A stretch of DNA of 64,000 nt, taken from positions 3,269,001-3,333,000 of the forward strand of contig NZ_CP028922.1 in assembly GCF_003060825.1 (NCBI RefSeq), written 5' to 3'. How positions within the stretch are numbered: position 1 is the stretch's first letter; the number at the start of each line of letters is the position of its first letter. The notes under the pieces are model-generated. The model was not told the origin of the DNA, made no database searches, and saw only the letters and a program-made list of their open reading frames with translations. This stretch comes from Paenibacillus sp. CAA11 (lineage in GTDB: Bacteria; Bacillota; Bacilli; Paenibacillales; Paenibacillaceae). Positions 51,371-60,117 of the stretch are shown piece by piece. The translations under genes and the position numbers were made by a program.

Positions 51371-51421
51371 TACATGGCCTGTAGACGAGTTCCTTAGGAA
51401 CAAATGTCTACAGGCCATGTA
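51371..51421. repeat. 16-bp perfect inverted repeat between GH43 and ABC exporter
   Basis: TACATGGCCTGTAGAC (51371-51386) pairs with GTCTACAGGCCATGTA (51406-51421), with a nested GTTCC-TTA-GGAAC-type hairpin in the 19-base loop. No U run follows on the minus strand, so it may be a processing or stabilising element, or a partial terminator. Confidence 0.8.
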
Positions 51422-51428
51422 AGTAGAG

Positions 51429-53036
51429 TTAGCTGTGCACCTCTTCATCTGCTAACCCCTCATAATGGAAGAAAGCAAAGTCTGCATGGCTGCCCTTGAA
51501 CTGGCGCATATCCTGTGCGGCGATCCCCACAAAATTGCCGGTAAAGCCGCCGGAGAGAAAGCCGATATGCTCAGGACCGCCCAATGGCTCCCACGCTGCA
51601 GTCTCGCTTGTACAGAAGCTGAACTGTGCCTTTAAGCCGTGCACCTCTACCGCTAAGGATACAGCTCCCTGTGCTTCCAGCTTAATCACATCCGGGAGTA
51701 GTGTGAACTCATCTACTGCGCAGCGCATCAGGCGAAGCACCCTCCCCTCGGCTTCGTCGTGGCTGATATACGCGTAGAGGTAGTTATCCTCATTTAAGTA
51801 AAGAAGGAGGCCTGCCATCTGCAAATAAGTTACTGGATCATACTCCAGCAGAGTCTCAGCCCGAAAGCTCTTATCGGTTTGGCGGATCGCCAGAAGGTGC
51901 TGATTAAAAAGACTCTGCAGCGACTCACCTCCATAGATCCGTAAGAACCCAGCCCTCTTCTGTAGCGAGCACCAGCTCTCATTCGCAAGAATGCGCAGCG
52001 TATTCCAGTTGCTTTTCAACTGCGGACCGTTAAAGTCATCCTTGAAAGATAATGACTCCAGCTGCCTCTGCTGGATCACTGTTCCCTTTGGCGCAGGTAC
52101 TTCGATTCTAGGATGGTTGCCTCCCCCAACTAGTCGCAGCCAGCCTTCCTCGTCCCAATACACCTGCTGCAAGGCGGTTTCCCGTCCTAGCACCGCATAT
52201 TTGCCTGCAAGCGGACGTGTGCACAAGTGGGCCATATACCATTCGCCATCAGCCGTCTCTACAAGACTCCCATGACCCGCGCACTGCAGTGGCAGCGCCG
52301 AATCATCCCGCGAAGTCAACATCGGGTTGAGAGGGTCCACCTCGTATGGCCCAAGCAGCTCACGGGACCTTGCCACGGTAACAGCATGACCGGTACCTGT
52401 TCCTCCTTCGGCAGTAATTAAGTAGTAGTAGCCCCCGTATTTGTAAATATGCGGAGCTTCCGTCTTCTTGAGTGGGGTGCAGTCGAATAGCTTGACCGGA
52501 TCACCGATCAGGCGCTGCTGCTTCGGATCATATTCTTGGATAACGATGCCGCTTGATTTATTTCCCTCTTCAATCCGGTAATCCCACAGCTGATTTAACA
52601 ACCATTTACGTCCATCCGTATCATGGAACAGGGAAGGGTCGAACCCACTGCTGTTCAAGTAAATGGGTTTCGACCAAGGGCCTTCAATTTGAGAAGACCT
52701 AATTAAGTAATTGTGCGCATCCTTAAACGGACGCTTGGTGCTTTTCACATCCGTATAAATCAGATAGAAATAACCATCATCGTAGCTGAGCTGCGGAGCC
52801 CAAATACTGCAATTCTTCGGATTTCCACGTAAATCCACCTGGTCTGTCAAAATATCCGTGCAGTGCTCCCATTCCAATAGGTTGCTTGATTTATAAATCC
52901 GGACTCCTGGAAGCCATTCAAAAGATGAAACTGCAATATAATAAGTATCCTCAACCCTAATCATACAGGGATCAGGGTTAAATCCCCGCAAGACGGGGTT
53001 ATGAATTACACAGTTCTCTGAACGTTCGCTAATCAT
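51429..53036 (-). CDS. GH43 beta-xylosidase/arabinosidase, cytoplasmic
   Basis: 535 residues. The five-bladed propeller (about 1-320) has the catalytic Asp in NPVLRGFNPDPCMIR, the pKa-modulating Asp in SSGFDPSLFHD and the Glu in KKTEAPHIYKYGGYYYL. A C-terminal beta-sandwich (about 345-530) is typical of XynB-type GH43_11 enzymes. No signal peptide. In this operon it could remove xylose from xylogalacturonan or arabinose from pectin side chains. It starts three bases after the CE8 gene ends. Confidence 0.9.
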   Translation of the reverse strand: MISERSENCVIHNPVLRGFNPDPCMIRVEDTYYIAVSSFEWLPGVRIYKSSNLLEWEHCTDILTDQVDLRGNPKNCSIWAPQLSYDDGYFYLIYTDVKSTKRPFKDAHNYLIRSSQIEGPWSKPIYLNSSGFDPSLFHDTDGRKWLLNQLWDYRIEEGNKSSGIVIQEYDPKQQRLIGDPVKLFDCTPLKKTEAPHIYKYGGYYYLITAEGGTGTGHAVTVARSRELLGPYEVDPLNPMLTSRDDSALPLQCAGHGSLVETADGEWYMAHLCTRPLAGKYAVLGRETALQQVYWDEEGWLRLVGGGNHPRIEVPAPKGTVIQQRQLESLSFKDDFNGPQLKSNWNTLRILANESWCSLQKRAGFLRIYGGESLQSLFNQHLLAIRQTDKSFRAETLLEYDPVTYLQMAGLLLYLNEDNYLYAYISHDEAEGRVLRLMRCAVDEFTLLPDVIKLEAQGAVSLAVEVHGLKAQFSFCTSETAAWEPLGGPEHIGFLSGGFTGNFVGIAAQDMRQFKGSHADFAFFHYEGLADEEVHS

Positions 53037-53039
53037 CGG

Positions 53040-54011
53040 TTATCTACTCCCTCCTCCGTGATAAAAGTTTGATCCGCTGAAGAACTCTTCCATATGCGGG
53101 CCTCCTTGATCCGATTCATAGCTTTCCGTCCAATCGGCACGTCTAACTCCTGCATGGCCGCTCTCAGGTCTGGAGCTATACTCCCGATAGCGAACCGTAG
53201 ATTCATTCGCCGGATTTCCCCAATTATCCCATCCCAAGGGATGAATATGGCTTCCCATTATACAGTTCACAAAATCTGTCTTCGCATACTCACGCCAAGG
53301 GCGCCCTAAATAAACCTCGTTCACTCCCTCTTCAGCTGTCAAATAACAATGACTGAACACATAGCCGTCTCGCTGCTCCCTTGGTGTAGAAGCGGCCGTG
53401 ATGTAGCCAGGGCCGCCCCCCCAATGCTTCAAGCTGCGAATCTCGCATTCCTCAAACCAGGCTGCTGCACCGCCAAAGATAAAATCAACCGTTCCTTCAA
53501 TATAGCAGTGAAGGTACAATTGTCTGCAGCGGTCATGCTCCTCCTTTAAAGGAACTCCTTCAAAAGCTCTTCCTTCCTTAGTGGCCGGAGGGAAGGGACC
53601 CGTGAATAATGTGTCCTGATACCCTTTGAAGGCACAATTCCGGAACACTGCTTCGTCACAATGGGCGTAAACGGCCACCGCCTGCCCAATACCTTCTCCC
53701 TGCCCTGCTCTGTTGGACACCGTGATATTCTCCACAGTCAACCGGCTGCCGCCTAGGAATAAGGTAGGCGTTCCGAAGGTGCCGATTTCCCGCCCGTTCT
53801 GCCCCAGCTGGCGGGCGTACAGGCTGCCTCGAATCTCCACTTGGCCTAGTCCAATCACAGTTAAATCAGAACGATATATGCGGACGTTCTCCTCGTAGAG
53901 GCCTGATAAAATGTACAGGGTATCCATTTGCTTCTGTGGCCGCCGCTCAAGGGCATCCACCGCCTCCTGAATCGTCCGGTAATCGCAGAACGCTTCATGA
54001 CCAACCAGCAT
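53040..54011 (-). CDS. Pectin methylesterase (CE8), cytoplasmic
   Basis: 323 residues of parallel beta-helix type. The catalytic pair is Asp near 133 in KGYQDTLFTG and Asp near 176 in GTVDFIFGGAAA, and the Arg is near 237 in YLGRPWREYAKT. The protein starts at MLVGHEAFCDYRTIQEAVDAL with no signal peptide, unlike secreted plant and bacterial pectinesterases, so it should act on imported methylated oligogalacturonides. GGGGGAATAAG precedes the ATG. Confidence 0.92.
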   Translation of the reverse strand: MLVGHEAFCDYRTIQEAVDALERRPQKQMDTLYILSGLYEENVRIYRSDLTVIGLGQVEIRGSLYARQLGQNGREIGTFGTPTLFLGGSRLTVENITVSNRAGQGEGIGQAVAVYAHCDEAVFRNCAFKGYQDTLFTGPFPPATKEGRAFEGVPLKEEHDRCRQLYLHCYIEGTVDFIFGGAAAWFEECEIRSLKHWGGGPGYITAASTPREQRDGYVFSHCYLTAEEGVNEVYLGRPWREYAKTDFVNCIMGSHIHPLGWDNWGNPANESTVRYREYSSRPESGHAGVRRADWTESYESDQGGPHMEEFFSGSNFYHGGGSR

Positions 54012-54033
54012 GCTTATTCCCCCAGTTCGTCTG

Positions 54034-54930
54034 TTATAAGTACTGGTGCAGAAATTGCTGCCAACAAAACCGCATCTCAGCAGTCTCCATATGCCCCCCG
54101 CCAGTAATTATCGATTGCCAGTGATCCGGTGCTCCAGCTGCTGCATAAGCATCGCACAGCCCCTTTTCCAGCAATTCTACGCCCTCTATAGGACACATCC
54201 GGTCATACCTTCCGGTTAAGCTCATGCGCGGCCGGGGAACGATGCGTTTCTGGATATCCAGTGTGGAGAAATGCTTCAAAAGGCCGGGAACATAGGAATA
54301 GAACCCATGATGGTCCAGTCCCCGCTTGGCAATCAAAGTGCGGGCATCCACCTGCCCGCATATATCAATCGTCACCTTGATCCGCTCGTCGATTGCAGCC
54401 AGCCACCATGCCATGAGTCCTCCCATCGACATTCCGATGGTTGCGATCCGGGAGGCATCCATGTCCTGTCTTGAACACATGTAGTCTATAAGGCGCCGGT
54501 TATCATGCAGCATCATGCCCCACAGTACCTTTCCCTCCCACAGCATCTCCTTGACCAGCTCACTTTCCGACTTCCCGCTGCGTTCATTAAAACCCCACAT
54601 GTCGATGCAGCAAGCGGCATATCCCATGTCTGTCAAGGCTTTGGCGAATGAAGGATTCTGAAGATAAGCGCTGCTTCTTGTGAATTCATTCCTTCCACCT
54701 GCATAGTTACCGCCATGAGAATGATTAAAGATGACGATCGGATAGGGTCCCTCCGTCTGCATTGGAATAGCAATAGAGGCCGGGACCCGCTCAAGACCAT
54801 TCAGATCAAGCAGCCGTGTCTCAAGTAAATAGCCATCCTGCTCCTCGCTCCAGAGCAGCTCCGCCGAAATGGGCCCCGTTTCCGGAAGGTCGCCCAGAAG
54901 CTTCAGCAACTTATCGCTCTGCTTGCTCAT
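54034..54930 (-). CDS. Alpha/beta-hydrolase, probable carbohydrate esterase
   Basis: 298 residues with the alpha/beta-hydrolase triad: nucleophile Ser in GMSMGGLMAWW, Asp in LTGRYDRMCP and His in GGGHMETAEM; the oxyanion region is FNHSHGGN. No signal peptide. Within the pectin operon a deacetylase of acetylated galacturonan or rhamnogalacturonan fragments is a fair guess, but the family does not tell the substrate. Its ATG overlaps the GH28 stop by four bases. Confidence 0.75.
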   Translation of the reverse strand: MSKQSDKLLKLLGDLPETGPISAELLWSEEQDGYLLETRLLDLNGLERVPASIAIPMQTEGPYPIVIFNHSHGGNYAGGRNEFTRSSAYLQNPSFAKALTDMGYAACCIDMWGFNERSGKSESELVKEMLWEGKVLWGMMLHDNRRLIDYMCSRQDMDASRIATIGMSMGGLMAWWLAAIDERIKVTIDICGQVDARTLIAKRGLDHHGFYSYVPGLLKHFSTLDIQKRIVPRPRMSLTGRYDRMCPIEGVELLEKGLCDAYAAAGAPDHWQSIITGGGHMETAEMRFCWQQFLHQYL

Positions 54931-56300
54931 CGGTGCTGCTCACTGAGGTCTTCCTGAGAAGGCTCTACAGTAACCTGCTGCACCAAGTCTTCAGGCCGCT
55001 TCGTGCGCAGCGACCTGCACTGCTCGATCTCTACATCTTCCCCATTCTCAATATAGAATGCGGGCCCTTCATGATTCTCGATGGTTACCTGCTGGAAGCG
55101 GATGTCCCGCACATTGCCGAGATAGAAGCCCCGTCTAGCCATATCTTGAATGCCGGACATCATCGCAGGCCGCCCGGGGATTGCATGCTCGGCCATAGAG
55201 ATATCAATATTCGCAAAGGTAATCTCTGAGATGTACTGCTCAGCAAGTCCGTACATAAATCCGGCGGAGGCGTGTACATTGCGGGCGGTAATATCTGCGA
55301 AGTGAATACGGCGGAAGTGCGGCGTTTCGCCTGTCACTGGATAAGGATTCTTATCCCACACATATTTATCCTTGCCGCGCGGACCGCAGAAGTAATACAG
55401 ATTAAGTATGAACGGACAAATGACGTCTTCCATAACAATATTGCTGACGCGGATATCTTCCACGATTCCTCCGCGTCCGCGTCTGGATTTCAGTCTAATG
55501 CCGCGGTCGGTTTGCTTGAAGATACAGTTGCTGATTACCACATTGCGAATATCGCCGCTCATTTCGCTCCCAAGCACTACTCCGCCATGGCCGTGGACCA
55601 TGGTACAGTTCGTAATTGTGATATTCTCGCAAGGAACCCGCTCCGCCGTATCCTCTGTCCCCGACTTGATCGCAATACAATCATCCCCAACATCAATGTT
55701 GCAATTGCTGATGCGAACATTCGAACAGGATTCCGGATCAATACCATCCGTATTGGGGGAGTCTGCCGGATTGTAAATCGACAGATTGTCGATCGTTACA
55801 TCGTGACACCGGATCGGGTTCACCGTCCAGCTAGGAGAATGAGTCAGCGTCAAATCCTTGATCGTCACACGCCGGCATCTATCGAAGCTGATCAGCTTAG
55901 GCCTTGGATACTCCAGCTCCTCTGGACGTTTTCTCTTCAGCTCCCACCACGGAGCCCCGTTGCCGTCAAGCTTCCCGCTTCCTGTAACGGATACATTGAC
56001 TAGATCTATCCCGAATATGCAGGAGGCGTAAACCTCGCGTTTTACTCCTTCCCAGCGAGATTCAACGACAGGATAATCCTTGGGGTCGGTGCTGAAGGAC
56101 AGCACAGCCCCCGGGCTTAGGTGCAGCTCAATATTACTCTTCAAAATAACAGCACCCGTGCGATAGGTTCCTGACGGAATATATACGGTTCCACCTCCCG
56201 CTTCACTTGCCGCTTGAATGGCAGCTTCAATAGCCTTGGTGGACAGTTCAGAGCTGTTCTTTGCCGCACCGTAATCATCAATATTGAACCATGACAGCAT
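54927..56300 (-). CDS. GH28 polygalacturonase, cytoplasmic
   Basis: 457 residues from the ATG at 56298-56300 with AAGGAGGAG upstream. All GH28 signatures are in place: NTDG near 184-186 (SPNTDGIDPE), GDDC near 205-208, HGHGG near 236-240 and the RLK of GIRLKSRRGRGG. No signal peptide. It hydrolyses alpha-1,4-galacturonan and, for intracellular members, usually acts as an exo-enzyme on oligogalacturonides. It is coupled to the esterase gene and follows the CE8-GH105 gene by 36 bases. Confidence 0.93.
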   Translation of the reverse strand: MLSWFNIDDYGAAKNSSELSTKAIEAAIQAASEAGGGTVYIPSGTYRTGAVILKSNIELHLSPGAVLSFSTDPKDYPVVESRWEGVKREVYASCIFGIDLVNVSVTGSGKLDGNGAPWWELKRKRPEELEYPRPKLISFDRCRRVTIKDLTLTHSPSWTVNPIRCHDVTIDNLSIYNPADSPNTDGIDPESCSNVRISNCNIDVGDDCIAIKSGTEDTAERVPCENITITNCTMVHGHGGVVLGSEMSGDIRNVVISNCIFKQTDRGIRLKSRRGRGGIVEDIRVSNIVMEDVICPFILNLYYFCGPRGKDKYVWDKNPYPVTGETPHFRRIHFADITARNVHASAGFMYGLAEQYISEITFANIDISMAEHAIPGRPAMMSGIQDMARRGFYLGNVRDIRFQQVTIENHEGPAFYIENGEDVEIEQCRSLRTKRPEDLVQQVTVEPSQEDLSEQHR

Positions 56301-56336
56301 CGCTAATCTCCTCCTTGATTCCATTTTTTTCGGGCC

Positions 56337-58424
56337 TTAAGGGTGGGACAAATGTTCATACTCGCCGCAAGCCAGCAGGAAGGCGCCGAGTCCCTTCAGA
56401 TCATTGGTGATAATCGGTTCGCTGATGTAATACGCAAAGGTGCCGTCCCGGCGATCCTCGCCACCCAGTCCAGCCACCATGCAGTTTTTATTCAAATTCA
56501 CCCAGCCCTGCTTCGTCAGCAGTACAAATTCGGCAATTAAGCCGGCGTAAGCGTGGTCCATAGGAGCTCTCCAGCTGTCATCCAGCAGGCCTAGCCGGAT
56601 CCCTTTGGCCATAGCGTAAGTAATCATGCTGGAAGCCGATGCCTCCAGGTAATTTCCCTTATGATCCGGTTTGTTAAGGACCTGGTACCATACTCCGCTC
56701 TCTTTATCTTGGAATGCGCGCAGAGCACTCAGCGTACGCCGAAGCATATCAGCCAGGCTGCCGTAATCTTCATGTTCCTCGGGCAGCAGTTCCAATACAT
56801 CTGCCAGCGCCATCACAAACCAGCCGAGCGAACGCCCCCAGAAGTTCTCGGACAATCCTGTCTCCGGATGGCACCAAGGCTGAACCCTCTGTTCATCCCA
56901 GGCATGGAACAACAGCCCAGTCTCAGCATCCCGAGTGTGCTTCTCACAGAGAATAAACTGCCGGGTTACGTCGGAGAGATCGCCATCTTGCTCGTAAGTC
57001 AGCAGGTATTCAAGATAAAACGGTGAGCCCATATATAAGCCATCCAGCCAGATCTGGTAAGGATAAATCTGCTTATGCCAGAAAGCTCCTTCAGAGGTTC
57101 GCGGATGGGTCTTAAGCTGCGACCGCAGCAAATCTGCAGCCTGCTTGTATTTGGCTTCACCCGTCTCCTTGTGCAGCGTGAACAGTAATTTCCCATTATT
57201 AATGTGGTCAATATTATATTCGTCCGCTCTATAGCCCCTAATGGTACCGTCCTGCTGAATAAAGTAATCCATATTATTGCGGATATAATTGAAATATTTA
57301 GCTTCTCCTGTCAGCTTCCAAAGCCGCTCAAAACCTTTCAGCACTACACCAAAATCATAGGACCATTTTCCGTTATAACCTCTGTGTTCAAATAACTCCG
57401 GCGTTCGCTCCATGATTGAATTCGCTGTCCGGATTGCCCAATTCGTCTCCAAGTTTATTCCTCCTTCATCAAATGAATTTTGTTCGCAATAAATCCACGC
57501 TGTATCACCAGCAAAGCAGCGCTCCAGCGAATAATCGCTCGCTTCCTCGGAAGTCAGCTGGCGGCTCCAAAGAATACGCTCCTTAGCATCCGCGCCCGGG
57601 CCGATTGAAGAGTACTCCCCATACACTACCGTTGACTGTACTGCGTCCTTGTCCCAATCATTCCAGCCTTCGGGGTGAATATGTTCACCCATCCAACAGT
57701 CCAGAAATACCGTCTTCGCGTAATCCCGCCACGGCCTGCCCAGAAAAACACTTCCTTGAGCTGCGTCACTTAGCAGACGGCAACGATGAAAGACAAAGCC
57801 AATCTGCTTATCTACCGGCGTAGCTGCTGCCGTAATGTATCCGTTGATCGGCCGCTTCTGATCCAGGCTAATGATGTCACAGCGCTCAAAAAAGGCTGTG
57901 GCCGAGCCAAAGATGAAATCGATGTCTCCAACAATCGTGCATTCCTCGAAGTAATTGCGTCCGCTGATGTTGCGGCGCTCCTCCTTGGGCTTGCCCAGAT
58001 ATAAGGTATCCTGCTGGGATATGAAGGAGCAGTGCTTGAACGCTGCTCTATCTGCATCTACATACACAGCCACCGCTTGACCTACATCGTCACTTGCTCC
58101 AGCCGTGTTCTCAAACCGGATGCCTTCGACTCTAATGCATTCCGCAGTAATGTACACACTGCTTGAGGCATAAGTCCCCATCGGCTGGCCGTCCGCTCTA
58201 GGTTTACGGGCATAATCATCAAACTGCACGATGACTTCTCCCCTTCCTTTGAGGAAAAGATACGGCTTATGAATATGCAGCTTCTCTTTATAAATGCCCG
58301 GTTCCACTTGAATTAGCGTCCAGCCCTCAGCACGATGTTGAATGCTGTTAACAGCTTCCTGTATCGTCTGAAAGTCACCTGTGCCTGCCCAATTCACCGT
58401 TAGAATCCGTTTTGATGATCGCAT
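56337..58424 (-). CDS. Fusion protein: pectin methylesterase (CE8) plus unsaturated uronyl hydrolase (GH105)
   Basis: 695 residues in one frame. Part one (about 1-315) is a CE8 beta-helix with Asp near 139 in SQQDTLYLG, Asp near 169 in GDIDFIFGSATA and Arg near 230 in FLGRPWRDYAKT. Part two (about 325-693) is a GH105 (alpha/alpha)6 barrel like B. subtilis YteR, with the catalytic Asp near 461 in QIWLDGLYMGSPF. CE8 would remove the methyl ester and GH105 would release the 4,5-unsaturated galacturonate, which becomes DKI. No signal peptide. The joint at about 315-325 has no stop and no internal start signal. Confidence 0.92.
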   Translation of the reverse strand: MRSSKRILTVNWAGTGDFQTIQEAVNSIQHRAEGWTLIQVEPGIYKEKLHIHKPYLFLKGRGEVIVQFDDYARKPRADGQPMGTYASSSVYITAECIRVEGIRFENTAGASDDVGQAVAVYVDADRAAFKHCSFISQQDTLYLGKPKEERRNISGRNYFEECTIVGDIDFIFGSATAFFERCDIISLDQKRPINGYITAAATPVDKQIGFVFHRCRLLSDAAQGSVFLGRPWRDYAKTVFLDCWMGEHIHPEGWNDWDKDAVQSTVVYGEYSSIGPGADAKERILWSRQLTSEEASDYSLERCFAGDTAWIYCEQNSFDEGGINLETNWAIRTANSIMERTPELFEHRGYNGKWSYDFGVVLKGFERLWKLTGEAKYFNYIRNNMDYFIQQDGTIRGYRADEYNIDHINNGKLLFTLHKETGEAKYKQAADLLRSQLKTHPRTSEGAFWHKQIYPYQIWLDGLYMGSPFYLEYLLTYEQDGDLSDVTRQFILCEKHTRDAETGLLFHAWDEQRVQPWCHPETGLSENFWGRSLGWFVMALADVLELLPEEHEDYGSLADMLRRTLSALRAFQDKESGVWYQVLNKPDHKGNYLEASASSMITYAMAKGIRLGLLDDSWRAPMDHAYAGLIAEFVLLTKQGWVNLNKNCMVAGLGGEDRRDGTFAYYISEPIITNDLKGLGAFLLACGEYEHLSHP

Positions 58425-58456
58425 GATCGCACTCCCCGTATTTAGCGTTCTGATGA

Positions 58457-58485
58457 CTTATCCCACCCTTTTGAGGTGGGATAAG
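58457..58485 (-). terminator. Intercistronic hairpin between SBP and CE8-GH105 genes
   Basis: CTTATCCCACC (58457-58467) pairs perfectly with GGTGGGATAAG (58475-58485) around a seven-base loop, 17 bases after the SBP stop. No U tract follows, so it may stabilise the upstream mRNA rather than end transcription. Confidence 0.75.
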
Positions 58486-58501
58486 CGGAATACTAGAGAT
58501 A

Positions 58502-60010
58502 TTATTTTTTGCTCTTCTTATAGGCTTCTTCATATTCCTTAGCGATCTGATCTCCGCCTGACTTCTTCCAGTTGTCTACCGCTTTCTTGAATCCTGCTTC
58601 ATCTGTCTCGCCCATAATGAATTTGATGCTGGCATCCGTAATGATCTTTTGCAGCTCGGTGCCCTTCTCGTTAGCTGTTGCAGAATCCAGCGGAACGGTT
58701 GGGTCAAGCACAGCGTATTTGTCATTTTCTTTGACCAGCTGATTGGCCATTTCCTTCTCCGGGTTGGCATCCTTCAGAGAGAAGGCCACTTCGCTCGGTC
58801 TGGAGCTTGAGAATGGCTGAACATCTGCCTGCCACAAATCTTGGTTAATAATTTTGAAGGCACCGTTCTCATCAATTTGGTAGTGCGTGCCTTCAATACC
58901 GCCGGTCATCAGCAGGTAGACCTTCTCGTCCATCAAGTCATTCACAAATTTCAGGAGCCGCTTCAACTCAGCTTCCGATTTAACCTCCGATTTCGGGAAT
59001 GCCAGCAAGCCGCCTACGCCGCTGCCCTCACTCCAGACATGATATTGACCGTCGCCTTTGGAAATTTTATTTACCGGTACAAGCTTCAGCCCTTCCTGAA
59101 GACCTTGACTCAAGTTGCGCAGGTTGTTGATGTCAATCATGCCGGTATAAATGCCCGTTTTGCCTTGGGCAAACTGCTGCTGCTGATCCGTCTTGGCCGT
59201 TACGGCAAAATCCTTAGCCAAGTAACCGTTCGTATAAAGCTTGTTCGAATATTTCAAGGTTTCTAAATACTCAGGAGTCTCAAATTCAGGAATGAACTTA
59301 CCGCTCTCATCGACCTTCCAGCCATTTGGAGTACCGAAGTAAGAGCTCAGCAGTTTGAAGCTGCTGTAGCGAAGATCATTCCGATCGCCGAAGCCAACAG
59401 TGTCGTTTTTGCCATTGCCGTCCGGGTCATCTTCTGTAAACGCTCTCGCAACTTCATACAGCTCATCCAGTGTAGTAGGCACCTTCAGACCTAATTTATC
59501 CAGCCAATCCTGACGGATAACAAAGCCGGAACGAGCCATGTTCTTCTGGAAAGGCACCCCATACAAAACGCCCTCAATCGAAGCCGCCTCACGAATTTGC
59601 GGTGGTATCTTCTTCAAATTCTCGAATTCATCCAGATAAGGTCCTACATCCCAGAACAGGCCGGATTTCAAAGAACTTCTTACAGATGAGTTAGTCATCA
59701 TCGTCAACGTGACGATGTCAGCCAGCTGACCCGATGCAAGTGAGGTTGTGATGCGCTCCTCCTTAGAAGCGTCGGGCACCCAGTTAAAGGTAATCTTCGA
59801 CTTGGTGTACTCCTCAATTTTGCTCTTGATGACATCGGTTGGCGGTGAAGCCGTATGCAGAATATTCAGCCAGGTCAGTTCGACGGTAGAATTGAGATCA
59901 TAATCCTTCGCATCGGCGCTGCTCTTCCCTTCTTTATCCCCGCCGCACCCTGCCAGCAATGTTGCCATCAACATAACCCCTGCCAGAACTCCACTTAGCG
60001 TTTTTTTCAT
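58502..60010 (-). CDS. Oligosaccharide ABC transporter, solute-binding lipoprotein (pectin locus)
   Basis: 502 residues, LplA-type family 1 solute-binding protein. The signal peptide ends in the lipobox LLAGC with Cys 22. The mature part includes ELTWLNILHTASPP and DEFENLKKIPPQIREAA. It should bind oligogalacturonides or similar pectic fragments, judged only from the neighbouring genes. AAAAAGGAGC lies before the ATG. The permease gene ends 108 bases upstream. Confidence 0.92.
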   Translation of the reverse strand: MKKTLSGVLAGVMLMATLLAGCGGDKEGKSSADAKDYDLNSTVELTWLNILHTASPPTDVIKSKIEEYTKSKITFNWVPDASKEERITTSLASGQLADIVTLTMMTNSSVRSSLKSGLFWDVGPYLDEFENLKKIPPQIREAASIEGVLYGVPFQKNMARSGFVIRQDWLDKLGLKVPTTLDELYEVARAFTEDDPDGNGKNDTVGFGDRNDLRYSSFKLLSSYFGTPNGWKVDESGKFIPEFETPEYLETLKYSNKLYTNGYLAKDFAVTAKTDQQQQFAQGKTGIYTGMIDINNLRNLSQGLQEGLKLVPVNKISKGDGQYHVWSEGSGVGGLLAFPKSEVKSEAELKRLLKFVNDLMDEKVYLLMTGGIEGTHYQIDENGAFKIINQDLWQADVQPFSSSRPSEVAFSLKDANPEKEMANQLVKENDKYAVLDPTVPLDSATANEKGTELQKIITDASIKFIMGETDEAGFKKAVDNWKKSGGDQIAKEYEEAYKKSKK

Positions 60011-60117
60011 GTAAATGCTCCTTTTTAAATTGATAAGGAATATATATCTTCTTCCTTGGTCAAGCCTCTTGTATGTTGCCTGGCCAAAGGTAGAATTCTA
60101 ACTCTCAGCAAGGCGGC

